A DNA stretch of 64,000 nucleotides from Hofstenia miamia (GCA_004352715.1 SCFE01000009.1:892300-956299); one strand, 5' to 3'; shown: positions 47,035 through 59,612, counted from the stretch's first letter. Program-made: numbers and translations. Notes: a model not told the origin generated them from the sequence alone.

Positions 47035-47396
47035 TGTGGCATAATCCGTGTGCTGTGTGCATTGTGGTCAAAGAAAGAGAAAATAAGGAAAGTACTAAGA
47101 CACATGGTTATGATTATTTGATTATTTTGTACAACTTTTTATATAGTGTAGTCTGACACTAGTTAAATCAGCAACAGTTTGGCAAAATAACAGAAGATGA
47201 AATCATATAAGCTAATTAATGCTGATGTTGCACAAATAATTAGCAGACAAAGGAATAGAGGGAAATTGTCAACAATGTTAAGAACAGCTACTAGCTGATT
47301 GCTTAATTGTTTACCAAAATTTAGTATAAATATGCAATAATAGTTTATGGTTGTGATGAATGAATTCTACTGGATTTACTCTGTTATTTTTATTCA
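47035..47396 (+). repeat. Probable 3' LTR of the gypsy element
   Basis: Starts TGTGGCATAATCC directly after a purine-rich tract and may end at TTATTCA, giving TG...CA ends. No 5' partner was found, so the right boundary is tentative. Confidence 0.5.
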
Positions 47397-47408
47397 GGTT
47401 ATTTAATT

Positions 47409-48340
47409 ATGTGTGCTCTTGTCAAGAATGGTCAGATATCACATTTGCTCTCAAAAACAGTGGAAGGTGATTTGTTCAGCAGTGTGACATCCCTGGATGT
47501 GGCAATCACTTTGATTGAACATAAAAAGAAAATGCCACTCCACCAAATGTTCACTAAGCTGAACAAAGAACAGGCAGCTGAAGCACTTCTCTTTCTTTTT
47601 AAGAATTCTCTCCTTTCAGTATCTGATGTCTCTACTCAATCTCTGCTCACAGTTCAAACACAACCAAAGACACCTGAAAACTCAGCAATAACTACTACTA
47701 CAGAATCAATCCTTTCAAAATCATCACCACTCACTTATCACTCATTCCCAAGGATGCAACCAACATCCAAGAAGCAACCATCAAAATTGAAATCACATAT
47801 AAAAGGGGTAAAACCCTCATCATTGGAAGCAGCATATTGAAATACGCACATTCACATCATCTTCTTCACAATCAATTGACAACAGTACACTCTTACCCAG
47901 GAAGCAAAACCACTGAATTCACATGAAAAGTATCAATTACCCAAAAACACACGTCAATACTGTCATTTTAAACATTGGCTTGATTGACGCTTTGAATGGC
48001 AACATCTTGAATTTCAAGTCAAATCTGCAAAACCTATTATCTGCAGTCCATAGAAAATTCACTCCTAGTCAAATCTTTTTCTTTGAAATCACCCCTGTCT
48101 GTGCTGATAAAAACCTCTCCAAGAACTTTGAAATCAAAGAATGAAATCATATCATGCACAATCTATCTAACAGCAACTACACTGTCATTCCAGTCTTTGA
48201 AAAGTTTCTACTGTCTCCACGCATTATTGATCCCTCTCTTCTTGCTCACAATGGTATCCACCTCTCCTACAAAGGTCTTTCACATTTCATTGGTAACTTA
48301 AGGAACTTCTTCTCTAATTCACTAAAAACATTTTGCCTGT
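47409..48340 (+). pseudogene. LINE ORF1 with SGNH/GDSL-hydrolase domain
   Basis: 47409-47840 starts MCALVKNGQISHLLSKTVEG and is Ser/Thr/Lys-rich toward its end. The frame then shifts to TLIIGSSILKYAHSHHL at about 47810 (block I, the nucleophile Ser after Gly). A stop near 47922 precedes NTVILNIGLIDAL near 47953 (oxyanion block III, Asp kept, Asn replaced) and, after another shift, LLAHNGIHLSYKG near 48240 (block V with the catalytic His). Family knowledge: SGNH domains occur in ORF1 of CR1/L2-group LINEs, where they may act on lipids or membranes; the role is not settled. Interrupted three times, so inactive here. Confidence 0.75.
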
Positions 48341-48476
48341 CAACACCTCATTCATCATTTTGTAATCAGAATATATCATACACAATTCTTGCATCAAATC
48401 ACTTACATACCTGCCATCAACTTTTTCCTACACCACAATGCCATATCATTCAATCTAACTCTCTCATCTAAGATCA

Positions 48477-50889
48477 ATGAATTCGTTCAGGTGCAGTTTT
48501 TATTATATTATAATTATTGTTACTATATTAAATAAAGGACAGTTTGCTATACCCCTACATGAATCCCTTAAAAAATTCAGCTATCATCCTTTGAAAATTA
48601 CAAAGGTACATTCAAATTATTATGCTATGAAATTCTATAATTTATTAAGTAATCATTTAAAATCGTTCTTAAAATGTTGAATAATTATTTCTGGAGACAT
48701 TGAAAGTAACCCAGGGCCAACAATTTCTGAAAATAAAATACAAGATGAATTAAATAATTTTAGGAAAAATTTTAAAATTATTTATCTAAATTGTAGAAGT
48801 CTTAGTCTGAGCATTCAGGAATGCTAATGCAAAAATTAATTCAGTTAATAAGTTAAGCAACAAAATAGGTTGAGAAAGTTTGCGATCTGTCACATTGTAT
48901 ACATTGCATATACCCAGAGAAGTGGATAAGCAACTCTTAATATATATCGAAATCAGTGTTGGCATGATTCTACACTGGTAATTAAGAAAAATAAGTTCTT
49001 TGAACTTGCGAAATCGGATCCCATCAATCTTAATTGGACTAATTATGAACACGCTAAGCAAATTATCAAAAAGCGCCACAAATTAAATTATGAATGTAAG
49101 TTAAAGGATTATTTCAAACGCCTAAAGAAATCTAACCAAAAATGGAATTTTCTTAATGGGCTAAATGTAAGCATTGAAGGAATCAAACATGATAATAAGA
49201 TGTACAAGAATAAGAAGGATATTGCAAACATTTTAAACAGAAATTTTAAAAATATGGGTAAATTCAATTTTAAATTCTGAAAAATTAGAAATAATTCATC
49301 CCAACAACCTGATATATGCAAGGAAGGTTTTCATTTCAACTTAATTTCCTACTATGAGCTTAGAAATGTAGTAAATAAGCTAGATAATAATAAATCATGT
49401 GGATCCAGTAACCTGCTGTATTGGATCATTAAGAAATATTTTTATATTTTTGGTGAATACCTGCTTGTAGCATTTAATCAAAGTATTATAAGTAATGACT
49501 TTCCTACCCTTTTAAAGCATTCTGATAGTTCACCATTATATAAAAAAGGAGACTTGCTAGACCCCATGAACTACAGGCCAATTAGTATAACACACCCCTT
49601 CTCAAAAATATTTGAAAAATTACTAACCACACAAATGTACAACTTTATCAATGACAATCAAATTTTATNCAAGTAATCAATTTGGATTTTGACCTAAATT
49701 CAGCACATCTGATGTGATTTTATCAATCACAGAAAAAATTAAACAAAATTTAAATAAAATTTGTTTACAGTGGTTGCTTTACTTGATTTAAGCAAAGCAT
49801 TTAATTCAATGAATTTTGATATTTTAGAAGAAAAATTAAGGTTAGAAGGTTTTAGTTTCAATGCAATAAATTTCATTATGAGTTTTTTAGATAATCACAG
49901 ACAAAGAGTAAAAATTGATCACATTTTCTCAGACTATACTACTACAAATCTAGGCATGCCACAAGGAACTGTATTAGGACTGATTCTTTTCACACTTTAT
50001 GTCAGTGAAATTTCAAAATCCTTGAAAAATGGAACTATTTATCAATATGCAGATGATACTTGTGTATTATGGACAGCAAAAAATCCCTTTGAGGCAACCA
50101 AACATTTGACAAAAGATATTGAAAATCTTGTAACATATTTCAATCATAATAAACTAAAAATCAATTCTGACAAAACTCAATTTTTCATCTTTTCATCTAA
50201 ACAACAACAAAAGCTTACTGAAAATTTTAAAATTAATGTTTGTGATAATGAAATTAGTCAAAGTAAATTTGAAAACTATCTAGGTGTATTAATAGACAAT
50301 GACTTAAAATTTGATAATTTCTTCTACCACAAATTAAAAAAGATGGCCAGTGGAATAAAATATTTGTACCATTTGCGCCTTGTAGGAAAATCATCACATG
50401 TAGAACTAATTCATTCATTTGTCTTAAGTCAATTTAAGTACTGTGCATTTCTTTTTCAAAATCTCACATTGCAAAAACGTTCATCATTAGCAAAAATGTT
50501 TAACTGGGCATTTAGAACACTTAATTATATTGAAAAAACATGAATCCATAATGCAATTAAGATCATCATATAATGTTTTGGCCCTGAGTTACTTTATTCA
50601 GTATCAATCTTTATGTATGATTCACAAATTTATTCATGAATTAAGTTCATTAAGTTTTCTTAATAATTACATCAAAATCAATGAAAGAAGTAAAACAATT
50701 TTTAGCATCAGTAATTGTCAAGATTCATTTTCTTTTAAATGTTCAACCTCTTGGAATGATTTAAGTATTGATATAAAATGTGAGAAAAACTATAAACACT
50801 TCAAGAAAAAAATTAAACAATTTCTATTAAGTAGGCAAACATTATTGGGCATAGATAATAAACTCAATGTATTGTCAAATTACTTTTAA
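48477..50889 (+). pseudogene. LINE ORF2: 2A-like start, endonuclease stub, reverse transcriptase
   Basis: Seen: 48477-48680 in frame with the 2A-like DIESNPGP (one TGA between them), then FKIIYLNCRSL, the first strand of an APE endonuclease, and then the frame is lost; the rest of that domain is absent. From about 48960 the inter-domain region appears (FFELAKSDPINLNW). RT: MNYRPISITHPFSKIFEKL near 49567, VVALLDLSKAFNSMN at about 49768 (motif A), GMPQGTVLGLILF near 49953 (motif B), YADDTCVL at 50046 (motif C, catalytic pair intact), ENYLGVLID near 50271. A shift at about 50543 leads into the C-terminal region ending at 50889. Confidence 0.85.
48696..48719 (+). other. 2A-like ribosome-skipping motif (DIESNPGP)
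   Basis: Matches the D(V/I)ExNPGP consensus exactly and is preceded by the hydrophobic IIISG. Such motifs sit at the N-terminus of ORF2 in several invertebrate LINEs, where they separate or retarget the upstream peptide. Confidence 0.8.
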
Positions 50890-51000
50890 AACTGCCCTTT
50901 TATTAATATTACATATTTAATTAGTTTTGTAAATATTTTTGTCATGTGTTAGTTTATAGATTTTATATACATTTAAGCAATAAATTTGCTTTGACTCAAT

Positions 51001-51590
51001 TACATAATGGAAAGCTAAACATAACGTTCAAGGACAAGATTTGTCTGCAGGGGGTCCCCAGATCCAGTTAAAGGAATTTAGGAGCAGTTGCACAAATCAG
51101 CCTTTCAAAAGTGCAGTGCTGCCAGTAGCCAGGACTTCCAATCTGATCTTAGGAATAGGTTACAAATAGGGATTTTATCAATTGTAGATTTCCTACTGAT
51201 TCACTCACTAATAAGAAATGTCTCTGATAACTTTCATTAGGTTAACCCTTATTAGATCCAAATTTGTTGTTTTGTATAATAAATCCTACTATACATACAA
51301 GGTGCCTACAAGCCCTGATTACTGCCAGTTGGCTAATATCATTGGTATTGTTATTGTAATAGATTTTATTACAACCTATTGACTGTTACTTCTTTCATGC
51401 TTTCTGTTGACTGCATTGGTTGCTCATTTGTNATATATATTTATAAATGTAGGGATATTAAATGTAAGGAATGATAACAAGCTAAAGCATCCCAGTTGCA
51501 TTACCATCCTTTATTTGTGTAGTGACAATAACAAGGGTAGTCAATGCAATAAATTATTAGGTTACAAAACACACAATTTCACTGAGAACA
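51001..51590. other. Spacer after the LINE
   Basis: No gene recognised. A single N at 51432 marks another join. Confidence 0.4.
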
Positions 51591-51889
51591 CTATTCATGC
51601 ACTATGAGTCTCATTGGTGAATCCTGAGGTTTCCATGAGAATGGATTCTTTACCAAGTCTTTCCAATTTGGAACTCTCTCCTCTTGCATGGCCAGCATTA
51701 GGCTTTGAACCCTGTAACATCATGTACTTCCAACCTAAACAGAGTGTAATATTTAATAACCCCAGAGATGCTGGGAAAGTAGTAATATTGATAACAGTAA
51801 CAAGAACAGATTGGGAGTGATTATGGAATCCCCCACCCTTGCAACTATGGAAAGGATAAATGTTAAAGCAGTTAAACCTATTTTGCAAA

Positions 51890-52050
51890 ATTTAGGGTTT
51901 GACAAGATTCTACCATATTTTAGCTTTAGAGAAACTGGCTGATATTGTACAGTGATCAGAGAATGGACATTCAGAGGATTAGTATAAGAAATCAAGATTA
52001 TTTTCAGGCAATGCAATATAGTCAATCAAAGTTGCACTGTTGGCTGCTAT
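51890..52050 (-). pseudogene. LINE endonuclease C-terminal scrap
   Basis: Reverse strand reads ATLIDYIALPENNLDFLY, a stop, then SSECPFSDHCTISASFS. The IDYI...SDH pattern is the end of an APE-type LINE endonuclease. Short and broken; the family call rests on this motif only. Confidence 0.5.
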
Positions 52051-52059
52051 GCTTGTAGG

Positions 52060-53590
52060 AATGAAGGCATTTGCTGTGTTTAAATTAAAAGTAATAAAAA
52101 AGAGATTAATCATTTTATTATCACATTTATTAAGCAATGTTAGTTGTGTCCTATACCTTTTCTAAATTTCTTGAAAATCAAATTTTTTCCCATTCTCTTT
52201 CAATATTGCCACTATCACCATGAACTTTTGCAGGCTTAAAAAACTCTGCAAGCTAAAGATCTAGGCCTTCTAGAAGCCTGAGCATGTCAAAATTGTGGCT
52301 TCTAGCGGAGAAATAATTTTTTGCTCCTGCAAAAAATTGGCCATGGAATTTGAATTTAAAAGTTTTTTTAAATGCCCAACATTAGAAGTTTATATACATT
52401 TTTCAACAAGACTGAATTTTTAAATTTTTCATAAGGTTTATTTGAACAAAAATTTTTTTGAAAATTTTTTTTTGTTTTTTTACATTAGTGATCTGAATTT
52501 TGATCAGAATTGCTTGAAATTTTAAGACAAAAATTTCACACAGCCATAAATTTTTTTCAAAAAATAATTTATTTTGAAAACCCAGGTTGGCCTTTAGATA
52601 TTATACCTTAACTTTAGCAGGCTATAGCAAAAATATATTTTAAAGATATCACAGCTCCATTTGAATTTTTAAGTAGTAAATTTCTCAGCATGTTTAGCTC
52701 TAAGATCCATATTGGCTGAGTTAGACTGGCCAGAGCTGGGCAAATTGTTCAGAAAAGATATTTTCTTTAATAACTTTTGATATAATGAAGCTATGAATAA
52801 GATTTTTACACCAAGATGCGCAGTTTTGAAAGGAGATTCTAATTTTTTGGTCATGTCCCAATACGGAAAGTTTTAAAAATTTTAACTAAAAAAACATTTT
52901 TCTCAAAATTAAAAATTCAAAAATTGGAAATTTATAGTTTGAAATATTTGCAGTAATACAAGAAATACCATTCAAAAAAAATTTTCCAAAATTCCCTGTC
53001 ATTCTTGCATAATGGGAAATTTTCTTTTTTAGATATGAATATTATAGGATGCATAAGAAAATTTTAACAAATTAAAGGGATTTTTTTGTGAAAAATTTAT
53101 CTATAAAACTGCATTTTGTTTTTAATTTTGTTAATCTTTAAAATTTTGTTTAGTAATATTTCACTTCATATTAGGACAATCCTATAAACTTGCAAGAAAT
53201 CAGTGTTTTTTAAATGTATATTGTGGATGATGAAAATGGATATTATATATAAACCTTGAAAATTCACCTGTATTTTACTCCATTTTATTGATATCTGTGA
53301 TCCATTCTGTCAATTTCTTTGAGTGTTTGCTGTGGTTATTGAATATACTGGGATTTCTGGGTTTTTGAATATATAAATTCTTCAGAGCATTGACTACTAC
53401 TTTTCAGTAAAGATTGATGTTTCTACATTGATTAAATACTGGCAAATGTGTTTCTGGCATTAAATTTCTAGATTTAGAAGCCCTTTAACTTTCATTCAAT
53501 GAATTAAATGTGAAAACTTAAGTTTGCAAGATTTCATTAAAACTGCTTTTTAACTGCAGCTTAAAATGAAAAACCATTGTAGTATTCAGA
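52060..53590. other. AT-rich, CpG-poor non-coding DNA
   Basis: No gene recognised; rich in A/T runs. Confidence 0.5.
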
Positions 53591-54200
53591 TTCTACAGGT
53601 CTGAAATTACTTGAAAATGTCAATCTCTTATCTTTTAAGTTGATCTATAGGTTTCATTGTGGAATTTTCTGTAATGCCTTAGTGTCAATTTCAATGTGCC
53701 TGAGATTTAAGAGATCTCATTTTTGGGAATCAATTCCAAAAGCGAATTTTTGTTAAAAATTGCTCATTCTACCTAAATTTAATGCTTCTGATTCAATTTC
53801 TACTATTAAATTTTCACTTTGAGCTGTCATTTTAAAGTAAATTGAAGAATTATATGCAATTTTTGTCAGATTTGGTGAAAGAACCTTAACTTTGCAATAT
53901 TGATACTAAAACCACTCTTTAGGGACTTTTTAAAATGAAAAAATGAATTCATATTCAGAATGTGAATGTCTAAATTTAATTGAAAATGTTCAGATCTTAT
54001 TTTTTAAGTTGATCTAAAGGTTGCATTGTGAAATTTTCTGGAATGCCTTAGTGACATTTTCAATGTACCCTAGATTTAAGATATTTGATTTTTGGGAATC
54101 AATTCCAAAAGCAAATTTTTGTTAAATTGTTCATTCTACCTAAATTTAATACTTCTGAGCTGATTTATAGTATTAAATTTTCAATTTAAGAATTCCTTTC
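53590..54200. repeat. Diverged tandem repeat, two units of about 360 bp
   Basis: A block beginning TTTTAAGTTGATCTA at about 53633 recurs at about 54001. Both carry AATGCCTTAGTG, TTTTTGGGAATCAATTCC and TTCTACCTAAATTTAAT in the same order, with many substitutions. Confidence 0.8.
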
Positions 54201-54799
54201 TGAGTAAATTAATGAATTCTGAACACATTTTTTCTGAAATGTGCATTCTAAGACATTTTATGAAGATTTTTTACATTTCTAAGTAAACTATTGAAATGCA
54301 GTCTGAATATGTTTACAATATTTTTATAAATTTGAAGAATCTAATAGCATTTGATAGTATTTACATGCAAATCAAAGTAATTTTAAAGTATGGTTAAAAC
54401 ATTTAATTCAAATTATAAATTGAATTATAGTAAAAAATTAAAGTAATTAAGGATTTTTTGAATTTTAGTAATGGTCATATTTAATATCATTAATTGAAAA
54501 AAGTTTCTATTTTGATGTTAATTGATACAGTTAAAGAATTCAAATTAGTTTAGCAGCAATAAATCTCTACTCCCATACACCAAAGTATTTTTTCCATTTA
54601 AAACCAATAAATTTCTATCTTAATGCTGGAATACATAAACAAGGTATTTTTTATTCAACTTTTTATCTAAAAATGTCAAGTTTTTACATTTTCATTCATT
54701 TGCATATATTTTAGCAAAACAATTGCCATTTGCAAAAACAGATAAAACAGCAATTATTAGAAAAAGGAAACAAGACAATTTTATTTAAGAAATACAAAG

Positions 54800-55400
54800 T
54801 GCAATACTAATTAATCAAAATGATTTTCTTATTTGAAATTATAACCATATTTTGCATTTTATTTCTGCATATCCATATTTTAATACCTATTTCAGACAAC
54901 ATTCCTGATCTATATAAACAATTATTAAACTTACAATTTCATTCTAATGTATATTGTAGTGTATATAATTAACAAAGCTTAAACTTCAAATATTTGCTTA
55001 GTGTCACTTCCACCAGATAACTTTTATTGTAAGAAATACAATTTTGCTTAGTTATTTTAGACCAAATTACAAAAAATTCAACACTAAATGAAGATGATTT
55101 TCTTAGTTGAAGTTATAACCATATTTTGCATTTTGCTTATGCATATCCAATGAATGGGGTCAGCTTTATAAGACCACTGCTCTTGAACAGTTAATATATA
55201 AGCACCTCACTAAAGACGGAGTATTTATATAGAAATCTCTAAAAAATTATTTAGTTTACCATTTAAAAAACATATTATGTAGTAAGTGTAGAATTAGCCT
55301 GACAACAATCAGTGAGAGTCAGCTCTCTCATGATAACCCTGCTCTTGAACAGATTATACTTGAGTACATTACTTAAGGGGGACCAGGAATCTGGAACAAT
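54800..55400. repeat. Diverged tandem repeats around 54.8-55.4 kb
   Basis: TAACCATATTTTGCATTTT with its flanks occurs at about 54841 and 55108. CTGCTCTTGAACAG with its flanks occurs at about 55177 and 55339. They look like overlapping old duplications. Confidence 0.7.
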
Positions 55401-55539
55401 ATTAAAACATTTTCTTGTTTTACCATTAAACAATGTCAAATGGCTAAACTCTGATTAATATTATTATTATTATTATTAAATCTAAATTTTCCTAATGGGA
55501 AAAAGGCTCAAAAGGTGAGCAAAGCAACTATTTTGACCA

Positions 55540-56010
55540 TGACATTCAAATTACATAGACCTCTTGATCACCAATTCAAAGAATACAGCAATGCCACTCC
55601 ATTAACTTATTTAAGTAATTTAGGTTCCAATCACCCATTAATATTAAATCTTTATTTTCTGAGTAGTGAAATTTCATTCTCAAGTTGTTCAAAAAATTCA
55701 TTAGTATAGCATTTATTTGGGCAGCATGAAACATCTATTAATTGCTTTTTAAAAGTTGAATTTTTGATAGGGTTATCAATTTCAACCCAAAGGCTTTTGA
55801 TTTTTTCTGAGATTACTTTATCATTCCATTGCTTTAAATGAAATGATCTTGGTACTAGAAGGAGTACCCCACCTCCTTGCTTTTACAGAGTATATTACAA
55901 TGAGTTCTATCTTTTCTGAATAATTTATATTTATAATTGTTATCTGACCAGACATTGTCAAGGTCATTGCAGGTAATCCATGTCTTAGTAATTGCTAGAA
56001 CAATATTAAT
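55540..56010 (-). pseudogene. LINE endonuclease N-terminal scrap
   Basis: Reverse strand reads AITKTWITCNDLDNVWSDNN, KLFRKDRTHCN, then in a shifted frame GGGVLLLVPRSFHLKQWNDK and IKSLWVEIDNP, and near the end RFNING where GDFN is expected. This is the standard order of an APE-type LINE endonuclease. Frameshifts and the altered GDFN box show decay. It lies in the same orientation as, and upstream of, the scrap at 51890-52050. Confidence 0.7.
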
Positions 56011-56735
56011 TAGTTTTTATGTTATTTATGTGGGCTAACTTAGTTTACATGTTTTACTTTAAATACTTGTTTTTTTATTAATATATGTGACATTGGGGAT
56101 CTACATCACACATTAATTTAGTTTACAGGTTTTATTTTACTTTACATAATTATTTAAAACTTGAATCAATAAAATTTCCAAATAAAAATAATTTTTAAGA
56201 TGAATACTCTCACTAAACAAAGAAAACAAACATTTATAAATAATATATATATTATTTTTTACAAAAAAATATCAAATGCACTACTAAATGATAAAGTTCA
56301 TATAGCAAATGTCATCTACAGTTCAATGACCAGTGATAATATTCATCCAACCTTTATGTAGAGACAGGAATGATGTAGGAAACAAAAGCAATGTGTATTT
56401 GCATGGCATGAATTTTACACAGTAGTATCTAAATTAATGATTAATAAACAAGTCAAATGAGGTGATAGATCACAAAATAAAACACATGACAATTAAAAGT
56501 TTAAACAAATTCAATTAAAAATATGTATTGACAAACAACTGAAGTTGTTTTTATAATAAAGTATATAATATATTTAACATCAGACAGTAAATTCACAGCA
56601 ATTCATTAAAATAAAATTGATTAAATTTTTAAAAGAAATATTTTTAAAACTAACTAGAAATAATATTGCAAAAAAGTGTCAAGAATTAAAACAATACCTG
56701 AGATTTAATTATAAAAATAGCTTACCAAAAAGTTT
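56011..56735. other. AT-rich non-coding DNA
   Basis: Nothing recognised. Confidence 0.5.
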
Positions 56736-56739
56736 GAAA

Positions 56740-57005
56740 TCTTTCAGAGTAGTTCTTTCAGCAATGTGAAATTCCATTATGCAGCTGTGTTACAAAGTTG
56801 CACTTCTTCACAGACAATGTCAACATTACATGGTTTTATCTAAACCCCATTGTTCAAATGTCAAAATGTAATGAATTATAAAAACAGTACAGCATGGGAA
56901 ATTCCATTATGTGCTGCATTTACAAAGTTGTACTTCTTCAAAGAAAAGGTCAATATTATGTGGTTTTAGCTATTCCCATTGTTCAATTGTCAAAATGTAT
57001 CCAAT
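56740..57005. repeat. Tandem repeat, two units of about 130 bp
   Basis: GAAATTCCATTATG followed by TTACAAAGTTG and CACTTCTTCA/TACTTCTTCA occurs at about 56768 and 56898, each ending in a CCCATTGTTCAA...GTCAAAATGTA block. Confidence 0.85.
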
Positions 57006-57603
57006 CATAAAGATTGTTATCTATCAAACATGAAATTCAAATCACTTTAACAATTATCACAATTAAATAAAACATTTTCAAATCATATAAAAATAAATTA
57101 TTTTTCACAATTTGGAAAACAATATCAATTATTATTACAACATGTTTTTCCCAATTTATACACTTATGTAAATGAAAGTTGCTATAAGACTAAAATGTTA
57201 ATAAAGTAAAATGATTTATCAATCACCATCTCTTGTACAAATGAAATAAATATTTTTTCAATATGGTTTTCTTGTTGAATTCAAGAATAAAATATTTGCA
57301 AAAATTATGGATAATATTTATATTACTGTTATAAATTGGTTATTAATGTTTATTGATACACATGTATGCACAAACTTTAAAAACAACATATAACTTATTT
57401 ATTTTAAATGTAAAAAATTGTTTAAACTTATATTTCATCAGTGTCTTTGATATTAAGTGTTAAATAAATACTGCTAGTATCATTGAAATGAATGAAATAA
57501 CCCTTTGATGAATGGAGCTAATCATAATTCTATCAATGAATGACTTTGAAGTTGGTTTATAAATTATATGAGCCTTTTCATAATTGATGAATGACTAAGG
57601 GTA

Positions 57604-58979
57604 CAGCTGCAGCCATAAATATAGCATATTTCAATAGCTATGCTCCCCATTGTTCTAATATACAGAAGCATAACATTGACAAGCATCAATGAAATGAGAT
57701 GGCTTGGTATGTGAAGTTAATTGGTATTCGAATTTCAAATACAATGAATTGAGCTGAAGATATCAATAACAACTTGAAATTTGGAGGCTTCTGCATTCAT
57801 TAATGATCAAAGATGGCCAGAGGCAGGACTATTTTAAGTGAAACTGTGGCTCAAATTGTTGCCTACAGGGACACAGGAATGACACAATGCCAAATAGCAA
57901 CTTTTCTTCATCTCACTCAGTCAATTGTGTATCAATTTTTGCAATGCTACCACAAGAATAAATTTTTTCAACCTTGAAAGCAATCTGGAAGACCATGGAA
58001 ATCATCAAAGCACATAGACTGAATCATTCAACACATGGTAGTCAAAGACCCATGTATAAGTTCAACAATGATTGAAGCCAAATTGCCAAACTCCATCTCC
58101 CTGAGCAGCTGAACCATTTGCTGCTCACTTTGGTCAATTGCAAGTTAGTATCTTACTGTCCTGCATGAAAACCATTCCTTAGTTGCAAAGACCTCAAGGA
58201 AAATTTGGCTTTTGCAAGGAAATACCAGCACTGGACTGCTGAACATTGGTGGAAAGTAATTTTTTCTGATGAAATTATTGTTTGGCAGTTCGAAAATTTG
58301 AAGCCATGAGTTTGGTGCCCACCTGGTGAGTGTTTTAACAAACGTTATGTGTGTCCGATGCTTAAACATTCACCTGCAATCATGGTGTGGGGCTGCATTG
58401 CAGCCAAATGGAGAGGTGGACTCTTGCTCATACCACAAGGTAAGACAGTGAATGGCTCCATGTACCTGGATATATTGAAAGAGAAACTCCCCTCCTTCAT
58501 GCAACTGCAAAATTGTGATTATTTCCAACATGACGGCGCGCCTTGCCATCAGACCAAAGCTGTCAAGAATTGGTTATCCCAACAACACATTCAGGTTATC
58601 GGGTCTTGGCCAGGAAACTCACCCGACTTAAATGTCATTGAGAATTGTTGGTATCACCTGAAGAAACAAGTTGCTTTGAAGCACTCGACATCTCTGAATG
58701 ACTTGCAAAACAACATCAAGCAAGTATGGTGTACTGAAGTTACCAAGGAAATGTGCCAAAAGCTGGTTGACTCAATGCCGCAGCGTCTTGCAGCCGTAAT
58801 CGCCAACAGAGGTGGGTCAACAAAATACTGAATTTCGTCAAATTTTTGTTTATTTAATAAAATGATTTTGAACACAGTAAGATTCTTTTTCTTTGTTTCG
58901 AATGGGTATTGGGATTTACTGTAATCCGAAGAAAAATGGGCACAATTCGCAAATTATGCTATATTTATGGCCGCAGCTG
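57604..58979 (+). mobile_element. Tc1-like transposon (second family)
   Basis: Inverted ends CAGCTGCAGCCATAAATATA (left) and CAGCTGCGGCCATAAATATA (reverse complement of right), with a TA on each side (57602-57603, 58980-58981). Length 1.38 kb with a broken transposase. CpG content changes abruptly inside it. Confidence 0.93.
57812..58831 (+). pseudogene. Tc1 transposase remnant (DD34E)
   Basis: Starts MARGRTILSETVAQIVAYRD, then QIATFLHLTQSIVYQFL (helix-turn-helix) and SGRPW (GRPR-like box). Stops follow at 57976, 58018 and further on. WKVIFFSDEIIVWQF-type text near 58250 holds the first catalytic Asp. From 58349 a single open frame carries YFQHDGAPCHQTKAVKNW (second Asp) and NVIENCWYHLKKQ (Glu), ending ANRGGSTKY at 58831. 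The C-terminal 160 codons are clean while the N-terminal half is eroded. Confidence 0.9.
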
Positions 58980-58981
58980 TA

Positions 58982-59612
58982 AATTGACTAATTGAAGTTT
59001 CCAGTTAAAATTTTCAATTTGGTAAAGGCACAGGTTGTTACAGATATAAAATCATTAAAATTCAATGGAGAGTTTAAATCCAAATTTATCGAAATGATTA
59101 GAACTCAGTATTTGAAAGTGTTAGTCTTTAGTGGCTACGTACTGATTGATAGTCTCTTGAGTTCATTCATTTATTTTTTGTACGAAATGAACGTGTCAAA
59201 ACTTTGTTGCGTTTGTCTCTTCTAAATATAATTTAGTAAAGTTTTGGTAATTGTATTAATAAAGCGTAACTTCTATCCATATTTTCAATACATAATTAAT
59301 AGCCTTGCATAACTAGTTTTTCAAAGTTATTTTCATTCGCTTTGTTATAGTTAAATTATTAAATATACAATATTGAATATTTACAAAGTTTTCTAAGTTA
59401 CTAAAATATCCCAATGTGTACAATAACATAAAACAAACTAAAAATTAAATGGGAATCGCACGAATGAAGCTTTCAGTGTTTTCATTTTCACCAACGTTCA
59501 GTGGGTTCTTCATGGAGATAAGTAATTGAACGCCACTCTCCTGAATCTTTTAGATGAGCGAGTGGGTGTTTCAAACTGATTGCGTATAATTGTAACGTTT
59601 ATTTTTCAGTAC
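58982..59612. other. Flank right of the Tc1 element
   Basis: No gene recognised; CpG frequency is normal here, unlike 52-58.3 kb. Confidence 0.4.

Larger units (their letters stand above)
36240..47396 (+). mobile_element. Decayed gypsy-type LTR retrotransposon, split by a Polinton
   Basis: The gag/protease part lies at 36240-37005 and the protease/RT/RNase H/integrase part at 43037-45720, same strand and order, with the Polinton between them. A purine-rich tract (GGAGGGGGAG) and a TGTGGCATAATCC terminus at 47035 mark the 3' LTR. I did not find a matching 5' LTR, so the left end is truncated or diverged. Stops and frameshifts are frequent; the copy cannot be expressed as a polyprotein. Confidence 0.8.
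47397..51000 (+). mobile_element. CR1/L2-type LINE, nearly complete but internally deleted
   Basis: ORF1 with an SGNH-hydrolase domain, then ORF2 opening with a 2A-like motif, the very start of the endonuclease, a deletion, RT and a C-terminal tail, ending near AATAAATTTGCTTTGAC at about 50980. Several frameshifts and a single N (49669) break it. Confidence 0.8.
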
